DNA from: Isoetes taiwanensis
Taxonomy: Eukaryota; Streptophyta; Lycopodiopsida; Isoetales; Isoetaceae
Length of the DNA stretch: 64,000 nt
Reading direction: 5' to 3'
Assembly (NCBI GenBank): GCA_021234155.1
Contig: JAJEKV010000040.1
Coordinates: 4,739,229-4,803,228 of the forward strand
Each line of letters begins with the position of its first letter. Position 1 is the first letter of the stretch. The translations under genes were made by a program, and so were the position numbers. The notes below the pieces were generated by a model. It had not been told where the DNA came from. It did not search any database and saw only the letters and a program-made list of their open reading frames with translations. Below are positions 21,590 to 32,211 of the stretch, piece by piece.

Positions 21590-21599
21590 TATAAAAAGG
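21590..21599 (+). promoter_or_regulatory. TATA-like box before ORF2
   Basis: TATAAAAAGG lies 118 bp upstream of the ORF2 start, within text conserved in retrotransposon 2 (TATAAAAAGA on its sense strand). It could be an internal promoter giving a separate ORF2/gag-pol transcript; this is inferred from position and conservation only. Confidence 0.45.
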
Positions 21600-21707
21600 G
21601 GCCTCATTTGCCATTTTCCCTTCAACAGAACTGCTCCCAGCCCCTTAGGCGATTTTCTGATCCCTCACTGATCTTTGCAAGCCATTTTCTGCACCCTTTC
21701 TTGCTCA

Positions 21708-23237
21708 ATGGCGCCCAGCAACTTTGAAAGATGGTACAATGCTGCAAGCCATATCCACCAGCTTCCTGTCGACCAAGCCTTCTCTGTGTTTGACCACTTG
21801 TTTGATCTTCATGCAACTCTGACTAGAACACCCTACTATACAGACATCATGTGCCAATACGACCAACAGGTCCTGCCTTGGGAAGTTAGACTACCTCCTA
21901 GGGGAGGGAATTGGGTTTCTCTTGAGACACTCACCCAAGCCTTAGGTCGAGAGATGGGAGGATCCAAAGGCAAGAGTCAGCTATGGGATAGGACTAGGAC
22001 CATGCCCGATTACATGACCTGCAGACATAATAGGCATAGGTACCTTTCATCTCAGACAGCCCTTGCCCTCTTCATGCACTATAAGTCAATCAACAAAGTA
22101 GGGGAACCTTCCGTTCAGCCCTTAGACTTAGCATCACTTGATACCCGTAGGGCCCAGGATCAAATCGTGAATATAGAGTCCTCTGCGTACGAATACCATG
22201 GCACGACGTCAGGGGCACCAGTTCTGCGGATCGATGAAGACTACGAGCAGTTAGCAGAGCAAAACCCAGAGTGGGAGAGCAGGGAGGCAACAAGGATGCA
22301 GAGATACATGTCGAGGCACGACGACGACATCAGAAGAGCCACCGAGCCACCGGTCGGCATCACAGCCCTGTCGCCGATAGTCATCGACGGAGAGGAGTAC
22401 ATTTTTGCAAATGACATCCTCAACTTGTCATATTGCCAGGAACAAGGACTTCGAATCGACGAGCTCTTAGGCATGATAGCACATGGGAAAAGCACGGACC
22501 TCATCGACTATTCATACTAGGAGATTCCAAGGGAGCTGGCCGAGAGACACTCTTATGCTGGGGAGACAATGTCAGACATAGCAGCCTATCAGCAGATAAG
22601 GGAGATCTATCGACAGCAGGAGCCTATCATTTCAGAGGAGGAGTTCCAGCAGATACAGAGCACATTGTACAAACCAGGAAGGGGCCCAAGCTCAAGCCGA
22701 GCAATTCGAGCCAAGAGCATGAGGGAAGGGTCCAGCAGCATCAACTTGGACAACGCAATCAGCATGTGGAGAGACCACGAAGATCTTATGGCAGTGGACG
22801 CCTACGGCAAAGCAGCTCAAAGGAAGGGCACTGGATCGCGAGGCACAGGTAAAGGCACGGCACTTCGCTACTATCTTCCAGCCCTCAGCCAAGGGCAAAT
22901 GATAGTCTTCCACAAGGAGTTCAGCCCAAGGGGGGAAGAATCCGTGGCGCTTCTCATAGCACTCTTAGGCTTCGGGCAGCACTCGAAGATATACGCTTAT
23001 GCAGACCACATCATCCTTTTCAACAGGGCCGTCGCGCTCCATTGCCTCGACTTTGCGAGGGGACACCTCAGGGATGCAACACTTTCAGTAGTAGCAGCAA
23101 CTGCACCAGAACTCCCGGAACCGGAGATGAACCGAGCACTTGAAGGAAGATCGACAAGGAACATCTTGCGCAACCTCGGCAAAGGCATCCGCTTCAAGGA
23201 TGTCAAGAACTTCTTCAAGCTTTCAGGAGGCCATTGA
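21708..23237 (+). CDS. Retrotransposon ORF2, unknown protein (in-frame TAG)
   Basis: An ATG at 21708 (MAPSNFERWYNAASHIHQLP) opens a frame of about 510 codons ending KDVKNFFKLSGGH at 23237. It is interrupted by one TAG at 22518-22520; coding similarity with copy 2 continues on both sides, so ancestrally it was one protein. Notable blocks are HLFDLHATLTRTPYYTDIMC, RTMPDYMTCRHNRHRYLSSQ, EYIFANDILNLSYCQEQGL, AAYQQIREIYRQQEPIISEE and YADHIILFNRAVALHCLDFA. There is no transmembrane segment, zinc knuckle or recognisable enzyme motif. It sits between the H3-like ORF and gag; plant retrotransposons often carry an extra ORF, but I cannot match this one to a known class. The missing stretch between stop and restart is in frame, so readthrough is possible though decay is simpler. 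Confidence 0.7.
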
Positions 23238-23337
23238 ATAGTTGTAAAATTCCCTTAAGTTTTAATTGTGCTAAATGTTTTCTTGTACCCTATTGTGTTA
23301 GTATATATCTATCCTACCATGTAACTTCTATGTATTA

Positions 23338-24964
23338 ATGACTATTAACTGTTTTTATAAATGTAATGCTTCGCATGATTTCTTTATAACTAAAAATAAT
23401 TCAATTACAAGTAAGATTGATCAACATATAACCCAAATAACATGTATTGATGATCAATCCTTGCAGCAAGGAACTCAAGTGCAGGATCCCAAGACCAGCA
23501 CCGACAACGCAATTGGGTACCAAGGAATTTGTTTGGCAGAGAACAAGAAGACTTTGAGCAGGATATGTCACCAGAGGCAGATGGTGGAGATAAGGAACCA
23601 GATGCAACACCTGATCAACTGGGCGGCACCTCTGATGAATGCGCAGGAAGATGGTCCTCTACCTCCACCTCCACCTTGTCCACCAGGTGGTGACGAAGTC
23701 TCTCAGCAGGAAGGGGAGGGCAACCAGGGGAACGTCAGGGATAGGAGAAGGAAAAGGAGAACCAGGAGCCCATCGTCATCTAGCTCCAGCACATCAGATA
23801 GTTCTTCCAGTGAGGACAGCTCTAGCTCCGACAGTCAGTCCGACACACCTAAAGCTAGGAAAAGGGCAAGAAAGACAGATGACTACCAGAAAAAGGTGGA
23901 TAGTGCTATGAGGAACGTATGGAAAACAAGGAAGCTGGGCCAGTTCTCAGGGAAAGACAGATCAGGCATGGAAGCTGAAGCATGGCTTGATGAAATGGAA
24001 GAATTCGGCAACTCCTACGGCATGAAAGACAAGGATATAGGGAAAGTTGCTACAGCTAACCTTATAGGACCGGCAAGGATTTGGTGGAAGGGATACGCTA
24101 AGTCCAACAAGCTGAAGAGGAACAATTGCAGATTTAAGACTTTCAGCAAGGCTTTTCGCAAGCACTATGTACCAAGATCTCATACTAGCAGGCAGATCCA
24201 GCAGTTCTACAGGCTGAACCAGGGTAGCTTGTCAGTAGCAAAATACACGGAGGAATTTATGTGGCTCAGGCTCCATGTTCCTGGAGTCTCGGAAAGGCAA
24301 GCGGTTGATACTTACATTGAGGGGTTGAACAGCAATATCAAGAGGCTTGTTAGAGCAATCAACCCAAGGTCAGTTGCAGAGGGCGAAGATAAAGCTATAA
24401 GTTTGGAGGAGGCACCGGCAACTCCAGCAGAGAAATAGTCAACCTTCAGGGGTAAGAGTTCAGGGCAGTATCAGGGGCAATATCAGGGTAAGCAATCAGC
24501 AGCAACACCATCAGGAGGCCAGCAGCAAGGTAAGGGTCAGAGTAAAGCCTTTGGGGACTGTAAGCCACAGAATGCATCAGGGGGCAGTGCTCTGAAGCGT
24601 CTTCTAGACAGTCTGCCGAAGGAGAAGAGACAGGAATGCATCGAGAAAAAGCTATGCTTCAGGTGCTTCCAGCCATGGCACCGAATGCATGATTGCCCAT
24701 TCATCATGCAGGCAGCCTTGGCAGAGCTTGCGGATTGGGATTCCCCAACAGAAGCGGACGAAGATGACGACCAGCAGGAGGCCCAGGATTTCATAGATGG
24801 TGAGTGCCACATATGTGCAAACATTGAGTCAGGTGATATTGAGAATCAGTCGACTGTCATTGCGGCTGATGGGATCATAGATAGTAACCCATATGTAGTC
24901 CTCATAGATACAGGTAGCTCTCACAACTTTGCATCTCCTAGGTTGGCTACCCTCATGAAGAACA
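23338..24964 (+). pseudogene. gag-pro: gag and N-terminal protease of retrotransposon 1
   Basis: The frame encodes a Ser/Asp-rich region, then the Retrotrans_gag domain: EAEAWLDEMEEFGNSYGMKD, ATANLIGPARIWWKGYAKSN, HYVPRSHTSRQIQQFYRLNQ, GSLSVAKYTEEFMWLRL and VDTYIEGLNSNIKRLV. A TAG at 24436-24438 interrupts it, then the same frame continues to a CCHC knuckle, CFRCFQPWHRMHDC (Gly of the usual motif replaced by Trp), and the aspartic protease motif VVLIDTGSSHNFAS. At 24965 a MITE cuts the protease. Gag forms the particle and packages RNA; the protease matures the polyprotein. The true start may be internal: an acceptor-like ccttgcag precedes CAAGG at about 23465. Copy 2 has no TAG at the knuckle junction. 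Confidence 0.85.
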
Positions 24965-25235
24965 GGGTGTAAATATGGTAATGCTACCCAAAAAAGCGCG
25001 AAAGCACATAGCACCTAAAGCACCTATGACTAAGAAAAAATGTGTCATAACTTGACCTCCACAATTTGTACGCTCCTCCACGAGATCTATATCATCGCTC
25101 CTTGCTTTCCTACATCATATATATTGTTTTTTAAGTAACAACTCTAAGGTCGTTGAAGAGAAATGTCTTCAAGCAAAGCACCTAAAGCACTTGTCCGGAT
25201 GGTGCTTTTTGGGTAGCATTACCATATTTACACCC
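24965..25235. mobile_element. 271-bp MITE inside the protease gene
   Basis: The ends GGGTGTAAATATGGTAATG and its reverse complement CATTACCATATTTACACCC are perfect, and the inverted repeat extends to about 30 bp (through ctacccaaaaa). AACA occurs on both sides (24961-24964 and 25236-25239) and once in the uninterrupted copy 2 (atgaagaacaaggtattg), so it looks like a 4-bp target duplication. The interior has caaagcacctaaagca repeats and no coding capacity. The superfamily is uncertain. Confidence 0.9.
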
Positions 25236-26348
25236 AACAAGGTATTGAAGTCTAAGCCAAGGCCAGTGGCTATGGCAAACGACGCCATTCGGCACACTAA
25301 GGGGAGAAGGATCATTTTTGACATAGACCTTAGTGGGACTAAGTGGCCGATGGGAGCGGAAGTCATGGATATCGGAAGATATGATCTTATAGTGGGGATG
25401 GAATTCTTGAAGCCAGCCAAAGCCATGATTGATTGTGACCGGAACGAAGTCACCATGACGGCACCAGACGGCAACAAATTGATAGTGAAAGGTAAGAAGG
25501 TAGCTTCTCCCATGCAGTGTATCTCTTTAAAGCAGCTAAGGAAGAGTATAGAAAGGAATAAGGTGGCCTACATCTTGAGGATGGAATCAGTGGAGCCAAG
25601 CAAGCAGTCCAAGTGGGATGAGTACATCCACTTGGTGGAATTCGCCTACAATAGTGCCAAACAGGAGTCATCTCAGATGTCTCCTTTCATGGTAAATTAC
25701 GGGTACCAGTGCCTAACCCCGGATACCTGGCACAATCCTGTGTCGAAGGTTGAAGTATCTCAGCAGATGTTAGGAGATATGCAGCAGCTGGTGGAAGAAG
25801 TAAGGGGTTATTTATTGGCAGCAAGAAGTCGGCAGAAGAGTGTGGCCGACAGGCACAGGACCATAAGAGAGTTTAAGGTAGGCGATAGCGTCTGGTTGAA
25901 AATCAAGGTTAAGCAAGCCAAGCTTCGGATTGGGAGTTGCAAGAAGCTTGCCCCTAGGTGGGCTGGTCCGTTCAAGATTTTGGAGAGAGTGGGCTCCCAA
26001 GCCTACAAGTTGGATCTTCCGGCCCATCTTAGGGTTCACAAGGTCTTCCACGTAAGTTTATTAAAAAGGCACAATCCTAACCCTGAGGAGGTCTTGGATA
26101 CTCCAACTTTGTTGGAAATGACGGAGGAGCAAGTAGAAATTGTGCCTGAATTACTCCTTGATAAGTCATTCAAGAAGACTAGGAGGTCTCAGTTCCTCCA
26201 ATATTTGGTTAAGTGGAAGCACTTACCCGTGGAAGACGCGACATGGATATTGAAGCAAGATTTGGAGAAGCAATACCCAGAGTTTATGAAGGAGTTTGAT
26301 GGGCGAGTCGTGTCCGACTTAGTCGACCCCGACTTGCCAGGTGGTTAG
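25236..26348 (+). pseudogene. pol: Protease C-terminal half fused to integrase C-terminus and chromodomain
   Basis: The frame resumes after the MITE with VLKSKPRPVAMAN and the protease block GRYDLIVGMEFLKPAKAMID. At about 25605 it jumps from MESVEPSKQ to SKWDEYIHLVEFAYNSAKQ, a position that in copy 2 lies more than 2 kb further on. The deletion removes reverse transcriptase, RNase H, the integrase zinc finger and catalytic core, yet keeps the frame. Remaining parts are the integrase C-terminal region (FKVGDSVWLKIKVKQAKLR, GPFKILERVGSQAYKLDLP, HKVFHVSLLKRH) and a chromodomain (SQFLQYLVKWKHLPVEDATW, then YPEF). It ends with VDPDLPGG and a stop at 26346-26348. Whether the fusion is expressed is unknown. 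Confidence 0.9.
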
Positions 26349-27181
26349 CTAGTATGCTTGTTAGTTAGCCTTGACCCTGGCGCATGCATTCTAGTTAGTA
26401 GGGTGCATGTGCCAGAATCTTGGATCGTGTGCGCGATGATGGGATACGCCTTTAGGGCATTCTCTAGGCCACACGCACCAAGAGGTGCGCATGACCATTA
26501 GGGTCATGTGAGTGAGGAGTGAGGCATGGTGGGCGATGATGGGACATCGATCGGATGATCTCTATGCCACGATGCAAAGGACGCACACCTGGCCGTAAGA
26601 GGGTCATGGTGAAGGTTCAAGTGATCATGCGCGATGATGGGATCGTGAGACGTTCCCTAGCTTAAAACCCTCGGGGCATGATGCACTGGGGTGTACTCGA
26701 TCTGGGCGATCGTGTACGAGGTAGCACGTGATCATGGGCGATGACGGGAGCATCTTAAATGATCCTTAAGCTCAAATCCGAAAGGGCCATGATCTTGTGC
26801 AAGGTAGTAGGAACCTTGAGCCAGTAGTTCGGGGGGTGGTCCCCTAAAACCACAATTTATTAATTAAACTAACGTAATGTGCTCCTTCTGCAGGCAAGTA
26901 GAAGGCGGACTTCAACGAGGAGCGCACTACGAGAAGATAGGGGGAGCCATAATTTAGATTATGAACCCTAATAACTCTTATAATAATATTTTGAATTATT
27001 GTAAGAAATAACGTTGTTAAGGCTATATAATTTTGTATAAGTACAAATATAGCCTAAATTTTGACTCTTAACTAATAAAAGTTGATTGTTAAAGTAAATT
27101 AAAGGGTATGACATGTTGTTTCTTTTGCAGGCATAAGGTAGATTCGTCACCTTAGCGTAATGCTGAGGACAGCATTGTCCT
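26349..27181 (+). other. 3' non-coding region of retrotransposon 1 with 100-bp-period repeats
   Basis: The phrase gcgatgatggga (or gcgatgacggga) recurs at about 26434, 26532, 26632 and 26735, near-regularly every 100 bp, each with catg/atcg-rich flanks. Downstream are a cctaaaaccacaatttatt stretch, an acceptor-like ccttctgcag, and AT-rich sequence. The same arrangement occurs in copy 2 (36819-37672). No open frame. Confidence 0.7.
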
Positions 27182-27193
27182 AAGGGGGGAGAA
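27182..27193 (+). other. Polypurine tract of retrotransposon 1
   Basis: AAGGGGGGAGAA directly precedes the TGTGACG start of the 3' LTR, the position and composition expected of the plus-strand priming site. Confidence 0.88.
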
Positions 27194-28719
27194 TGTGACG
27201 TTCCAGGGGAATATACGCCATAAATACCACCCGTCACTATACAAGCCTAAGTTCATAGTCTTGTATACCATGGATGGTGGCACTAGGGGGCATGACTAAG
27301 TTATTCACATAACTTAGCCAACCATACATTTTCCACGTGGCCTTAACCTATTGGGCATCCGCCACACAGGACTTATATTAGTGGGAACCCTAACCCTAGG
27401 CCTCTTTCCAGCCCTAGCTCCCAGAGACTCATCGACCTGCTCGAAACTCCGTTTCGAACATCGTTTGCTGTGGCATAGACTGGTGCAGCAGCCCCCGGAG
27501 GGTAGACCCGTTCCTGGAGCAAGAGCAGCATCACGTGAGTCGAAGACCATGGAGACACCCGGATCTGGAGGGAGAGCGTCAGGAGCAGGTATATAGGGTA
27601 GTAGTTATGATAGTTCATCTGGAATTAGCATTCCAGATGTGCTAGTATCTTGTATCTAGAGTAGAGCCATCCTAGAACCCGTATTTACCATCTTGAACCC
27701 TAATCAATGAACCCTAACCTTTAGTTAGATTTGTATGATTAGGTTAAGATGTTCTTCTTATGATTATTCTCATGATATGATGATTATGTGATGATGATTG
27801 ATCATGTTTGCTCCTCTTGTATTGGGAAGGGGGGTAGAGACCTAGGGCCATATGTAGTATGCTCCTAGAGTAGATCCCTTAGTTCCTATTAGTTGCGGCC
27901 TGTGCATAGTAGCCCACCGGCTATTGGGGCTATGATGCGACTCATCACTATACAACGGGGCTAGAAGCAATGTGGAGGGAGGATCCCTGCCGAGTGGGGG
28001 CTTCGGGGGATCCCATAGTGGGCTAGGCTTATGGTCGGTCATTTCGTGAGGGCCGAGCATGGGTCCAACACCTCCTGGGGCAATGGTGCCGCCCTGCCTC
28101 TCGAGAGCTGCAAGTGTCGACTTGGCTCTCGTTTTGGGGGGTTAAGTCGGGTACGAATCGTGTGTCACCACGATTCTCTAGCCGCCCACGGAACTTCTAG
28201 ACCCTGGGAAGGGGAGATGCAACCCTTCCTGCCTCGTCGGACCAGGGAGATGCAACCTGGAGTAGTCCCGATGGGTGATACCATGGGATTGCGTATCCGG
28301 AAGGCTAGAGTCGCGCCAGAGCCTGATTTAGCCCATCTGCAAAGTATGCACAGGAGGGGCGGATGGAGTGGTCAACCCTAGCCATTGTCTTATGCCAGCC
28401 CTCTTACGAGTCTGAGCCTGGGTAGGAGCTCTCATGTTTTACGGTTTATGCTTATCATCTTTGCACTTGTGGATATGTGATGGACTACCCTTCGCGGTAG
28501 TATTTGTATTGTTGATGCTAGTTCTGACATGTTTATCGCTTCCGCTGTTATAGGAGCCCATAGGGGAAGGGCGCGCAAGACACCTTCGTGTCCCCTCCCC
28601 GCACTAGGGTCACCTTAGAGTGCGGTATAGACGAAGGGCCTGTGCGGTCGTTGAGCCAGACGGGGGATTTCCTGCAGAGTATACGGCCGGGCGCCGTATG
28701 TTTAGCAGGGAGCGTCACA
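27194..28719 (+). repeat. 3' LTR of retrotransposon 1
   Basis: Begins TGTGACGTTCCAGGG and ends GGGAGCGTCACA, 1526 bp. It aligns with the 5' LTR apart from several small deletions, for instance loss of the sequence between caggac and ttatattag that carries ccacgtggcatcctagg. It is followed by the target duplication CAAAT. Confidence 0.93.
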
Positions 28720-28880
28720 CAAATGTTTGACTTTTATTGACCAACATGTTCGGTAAAGCGTAAGTCAACAATTTTCAAGTCAACAAGTATGAATCACCCC
28801 TAAGCTAAAGTTTGACTTTCATTGACCAACATGTTTGGTAAAGCGTGAGTCAACAATTTTGAAGTCAACAAGCAATTTAC
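28720..28880. repeat. Right half of the tandem array split by retrotransposon 1
   Basis: The sequence resumes caaatgtttgacttttattgacc, the direct continuation of the unit cut at 2336, and contains two more degenerate units before fading at about 28880. Confidence 0.85.
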
Positions 28881-28972
28881 ACTAACTAATTACAATTACA
28901 ATTACTAAACAAGTGCCAAGCCAATATAAGATGATTGGTGTCCAAAAAAGTGGCCATTTCAGGATAGATATA

Positions 28973-29370
28973 TTTTTTGGGTTGCCCCTAGGGGGAAAAC
29001 CCTTGTTTATGTGGGTTTTTGGCATATCCTAGGTATATGCTAGAATATCCCTAGGATATGCTGGTGACTACTCCAAACCTCCTATTTCCTGTAAACTCTC
29101 GGTCAGCTGGTAAATGGATCACCCGATGTTCCAACCGGTAACTGGCAGGGCAGATTGGCAGGGCAGACAGAAGCTCCAATCCGATGCAACTGCAGCGAAA
29201 CAATATGAGGCCATACTCACGCTGGGAGGCGCAACTTCAAGCTCGTGTTTTGATAGCCAAAGCAAAGCCCTGACTATGGCAACCCAACACTCAGTTCCGG
29301 CAGTTGAACTTTCAGCTCCCGAAGCTGTTGATGAGCTAGTACATGTTACGGTAAAAGATCCCAAACCTTC
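28973..29370 (+). repeat. Direct repeat A upstream of the CobW gene
   Basis: About 400 bp, starting ttttttgggttgccccta and ending gtaaaagatcccaaacc, is repeated at 32212-32598 with a few changes plus a duplicated ggcagggcaga segment here. It contains a palindromic catatcctaggtatatg block. A 95-codon frame (29114-29401, MDHPMFQPVTGRADW) runs through it. The part shared with repeat B, including VELSAPEAVDELVHVTVKD, suggests a formerly coding exon of unknown function. Confidence 0.75.
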
Positions 29371-29375
29371 CAAAA

Positions 29376-31736
29376 ATGGCGATGGCAGGGGCGATTTATA
29401 AACAAGTTCCGGCAATGGCGCATCGCACCGGCTTGTGGTTCAGACCTTCTTCGGGTTTAGCAGCCGGTGTTAGAAATTTCACGGGATTTAGTCAATCCAG
29501 TGGAAATTTAGGCGGTTTGGGTATTGCCAGACAACAATGTAAACATGAGAAAGGTTTATCCTTCCTGCCAAGGCTTCAGCAAAAGCCGAAAAGGTATTTT
29601 TTTGTCTGTGCCTATACTCAGCAAGCACAGCCTGAAACAGTACCGCACGAGGCACGAGCATGTATGTGTCGATAGGCGTATTCCTGTGACCGTGATTACT
29701 GGTTTTCTTGGTGCTGGAAAGGCAAGTTAGCTATACACTTTTAGGTTGATGTTATTAATATGACATGCTCTCCATTTGACGATTTTCTTGGGGATTTTTG
29801 TTAGACTACACTTCTGAATCACGTATTGACAGCCCAACATGGCAAAAGGATTGCTGTCATTGAAAATGAGGTATGCATATGACAATTTATTACTCTATAG
29901 ATTTAGAGTGACTTTTTTTGGCATGGCAGTATGGAGAGGTTGGAATTGATGGATCCCTAGTTGTTGCACAAGATATAATGTACAAGAAGACATATTAATG
30001 CTCAACACTGGATGCCTTTGTTGCACTGTGAGAGGTGACCTTGTGAAAATGATCTCAGAACTTGTCACTACAAAGAGGGATAAGTTTGACCACATTATTA
30101 TAGAGACCACTGGTTTGTAATTAATTACTTTCACTCTATCTGCATGTATAAATTGAATCTAGAATAGAAAGTACATAATTTTGCAAGGTAATGTGGATGA
30201 TAACATCTATATTTAGCACCATAAATAAATTACACTTTTCCTCTTTCTTGTTGTGGTCCATTGTCTGCATATCCAGTCTTATATTTGAGTTATTTGTTGG
30301 TATGCAATCTCTACAGGATTAGCCAATCCAGCTCCTATTATTCAAACATTCTACTTGGAAGAAAAGATAGCAGATCATTGTAAACTTGATGGGGTTGTGA
30401 CATTGATTGATTCGAAACACGTTGTCCGTCATTTGGATGAGGTGAAACCAGAGGGAGTTGTCAATGAGGCAGTTGAACAAGTTGCATATGCTGATAGGAT
30501 AATTTTAAATAAGGTAAATAGCTGGAAAAACTGATGCTTCTTTTTGGCATTCGATTGCTGAAAGTTTAATCACATATATGGTACTATGTTTAACAGATTG
30601 ATTTAGTTGATGAGAAGGACTTAGACAGCCTAATTCATCACCTTAAGGTGATCTATCTGTCTTTGTTAGAATGCATTAAAAGGATCTTGTACTTGGGATG
30701 TGTTAAATGCCTCCTATATGTTGCAGCATATTAATACCATAGCTGAGATTCATCGTGTGAAGTTTGGACAAGTTAACTTGGATCTTGTGCTTGGAGTTGG
30801 TGGATTTGACCTTGTGAGGTTTGTTTTCATCGTTTGAAGTCTTTATGTTGAATTAGGTAGTGGCATTTTGTCAGCCTTGAATACAGTTGTATTAGTTTAG
30901 CCTTTTATATCTCTTAATTTTGTAATCCATTATCACTGAATAGGGTTTCAAAGGACGTTGCGAAAATTGAAGAACCAAAGAGTGAGCATGAGCACTCACA
31001 TGGGCATGGACACGACCACAAACACGACCACAAACACGAACACGAACATGGGCATGGTAATGTTTTAAGCAAAGTTTTGGAATCGCCACATTACGCTTGT
31101 TAGTCCAACGCTATGATAATCGGGTCGTCGTCGTACTACTTGCACCATTAAGTTGCTTGCTTTTGAAATTATCCTTTATTCAATCTTTAATGTATATTGT
31201 ATCATTATCCCTACCTTTAACATTTAGTGACAAACAGATCATCATGACCATGTCCATGACTCGGTGTCGATCCGTCAAGATATTGTGGCGAAACTCTTCT
31301 CAACCTTGAAAAGGTATATTACTAACTGGTTTGGAAAACATTTATGCTCAAGTTTGAAATGGAACATACTTGATGCTGATGTTACTTATCATTGCAGGCA
31401 GATGATTGGTTAGCCAATCTCGTAAATGAAAACAACGAAAACCTTTATCGGATGAAAGGCGTGCTTGCTATTAAAGGAATGGAAAGACAGTTCGTTTTTC
31501 AGGTCGGTCTTGTGCAAAAAGAAGGCACTTTTTCATTTGTCTTGGATGTTGAACTTGGTATATTTTATGCAGGCTGTGCATTCATTAATTGATGGTGCAA
31601 TGGGAAAACTCGGGGTCCTAACGACAAGAAAGTAAGCAAAATCGTTTTATTGGTAAAGATCCGGATGAGAAAAGCATTGGGGAAGGATTCAATAGTTGCC
31701 TGATTACGAAAGTGAAGAGAATGTGACGGCATAACA
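29376..31736 (+). CDS. CobW/P47K-family (COG0523) GTPase, probably plastid-targeted; ten exons, frameshifts
   Basis: CobW/COG0523 proteins are G3E GTPases that deliver metal, often zinc, to client proteins. Exons I can place: 29376-29721, 29805-29870, 29930-30112, 30317-30513, 30597-30647, 30727-30818, 30944-31056, 31238-31313, 31398-31502 and 31573-31736. Motifs are the P-loop IPVTVITGFLGAGK/TTLLNH across intron 1, the metal-binding NTGCLCCTVRGD, the Walker B-like HIIIETTG, ADRIILNKID for guanine specificity, a His-rich loop (EHEHSHGHGHDHKHDH) and the CobW C-terminal domain (ENLYRMKGVLAIKG). The N-terminus (MAMAGAIYKQVPAMAHRTGL) is Ser/Arg-rich and acid-poor, like a transit peptide. Intron 1 has a GC donor (AAAG/gcaagt). 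Frame breaks occur before the P-loop, before EDILML, at the exon 8/9 join and twice in the last exon; three fit single-base losses in A or T runs. Either assembly errors or a recent pseudogene. Confidence 0.85.
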
Positions 31737-32211
31737 GAAGGTGGCGCATATAAAGCATTGCCGTGTGTCCCTTTGTGCGAGACCGAGGGAGATTTTGTAG
31801 GAATTTGTAATCCCTTGAATCGTATCAATAATCTAAGAGTTTGGCCTATTTGCCAATCTCAGGTATATATATATGATGTGACTGGAGCAAGGATGATCTA
31901 TTATGTGTATAGGTTAGAAAGATGAATTAGGAACCACTGATCTTAAAGTTGTCATGTAACTATTTTTTTTAACAAAACTGGCAAAGCATTCTTCTAGTGA
32001 ATCAATTGGCATATGCTCTAGAAACTGTTTTAAATAATGGGGGGTTGTGTGCAATGGCTCTCGCTAGGAAAGTTTTATGTGCATAAGGATATTATGGAGA
32101 AACGTTCCTTTCATGACGTCATTCATTCTAATGTGTGTTAATCCTTTATCAATTGCTGCGTGATTGTAAAAATCTATTAGTTCAAAACCTTATTAGCACC
32201 AGAAAATCGTC
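31737..32211. other. CobW 3' flank, no gene seen
   Basis: AT-rich sequence with a cgtatcaataatctaagag stretch that may belong to the 3' UTR. No open frame or repeat is recognised. Confidence 0.5.

Larger units (their letters stand above)
2337..28719 (+). mobile_element. LTR retrotransposon 1 (Ty3/Gypsy chromovirus carrying an H3-like ORF)
   Basis: The ends are TGTGACG...CGTCACA, flanked by the 5-bp target duplication CAAAT (2332-2336 and 28720-28724). Order on the plus strand: 5' LTR (split by a 15.3-kb TIR element), primer site, histone-H3-like ORF, unknown ORF2, gag with CCHC knuckle, protease, integrase C-terminus with chromodomain, polypurine tract, 3' LTR. Reverse transcriptase, RNase H and the integrase core are missing, so this copy cannot move on its own. 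The H3-like ORF is frameshifted, ORF2 and gag each carry an in-frame TAG, and a MITE splits the protease. The related copy at 35154-48373 supplied the comparison. Confidence 0.93.

Noticed and set aside
30892-31089. Minus-strand frame rich in Val/Arg/His (HAHVRVRVCGRV)
   Set aside because: It is antisense to the His-rich loop of the CobW gene.
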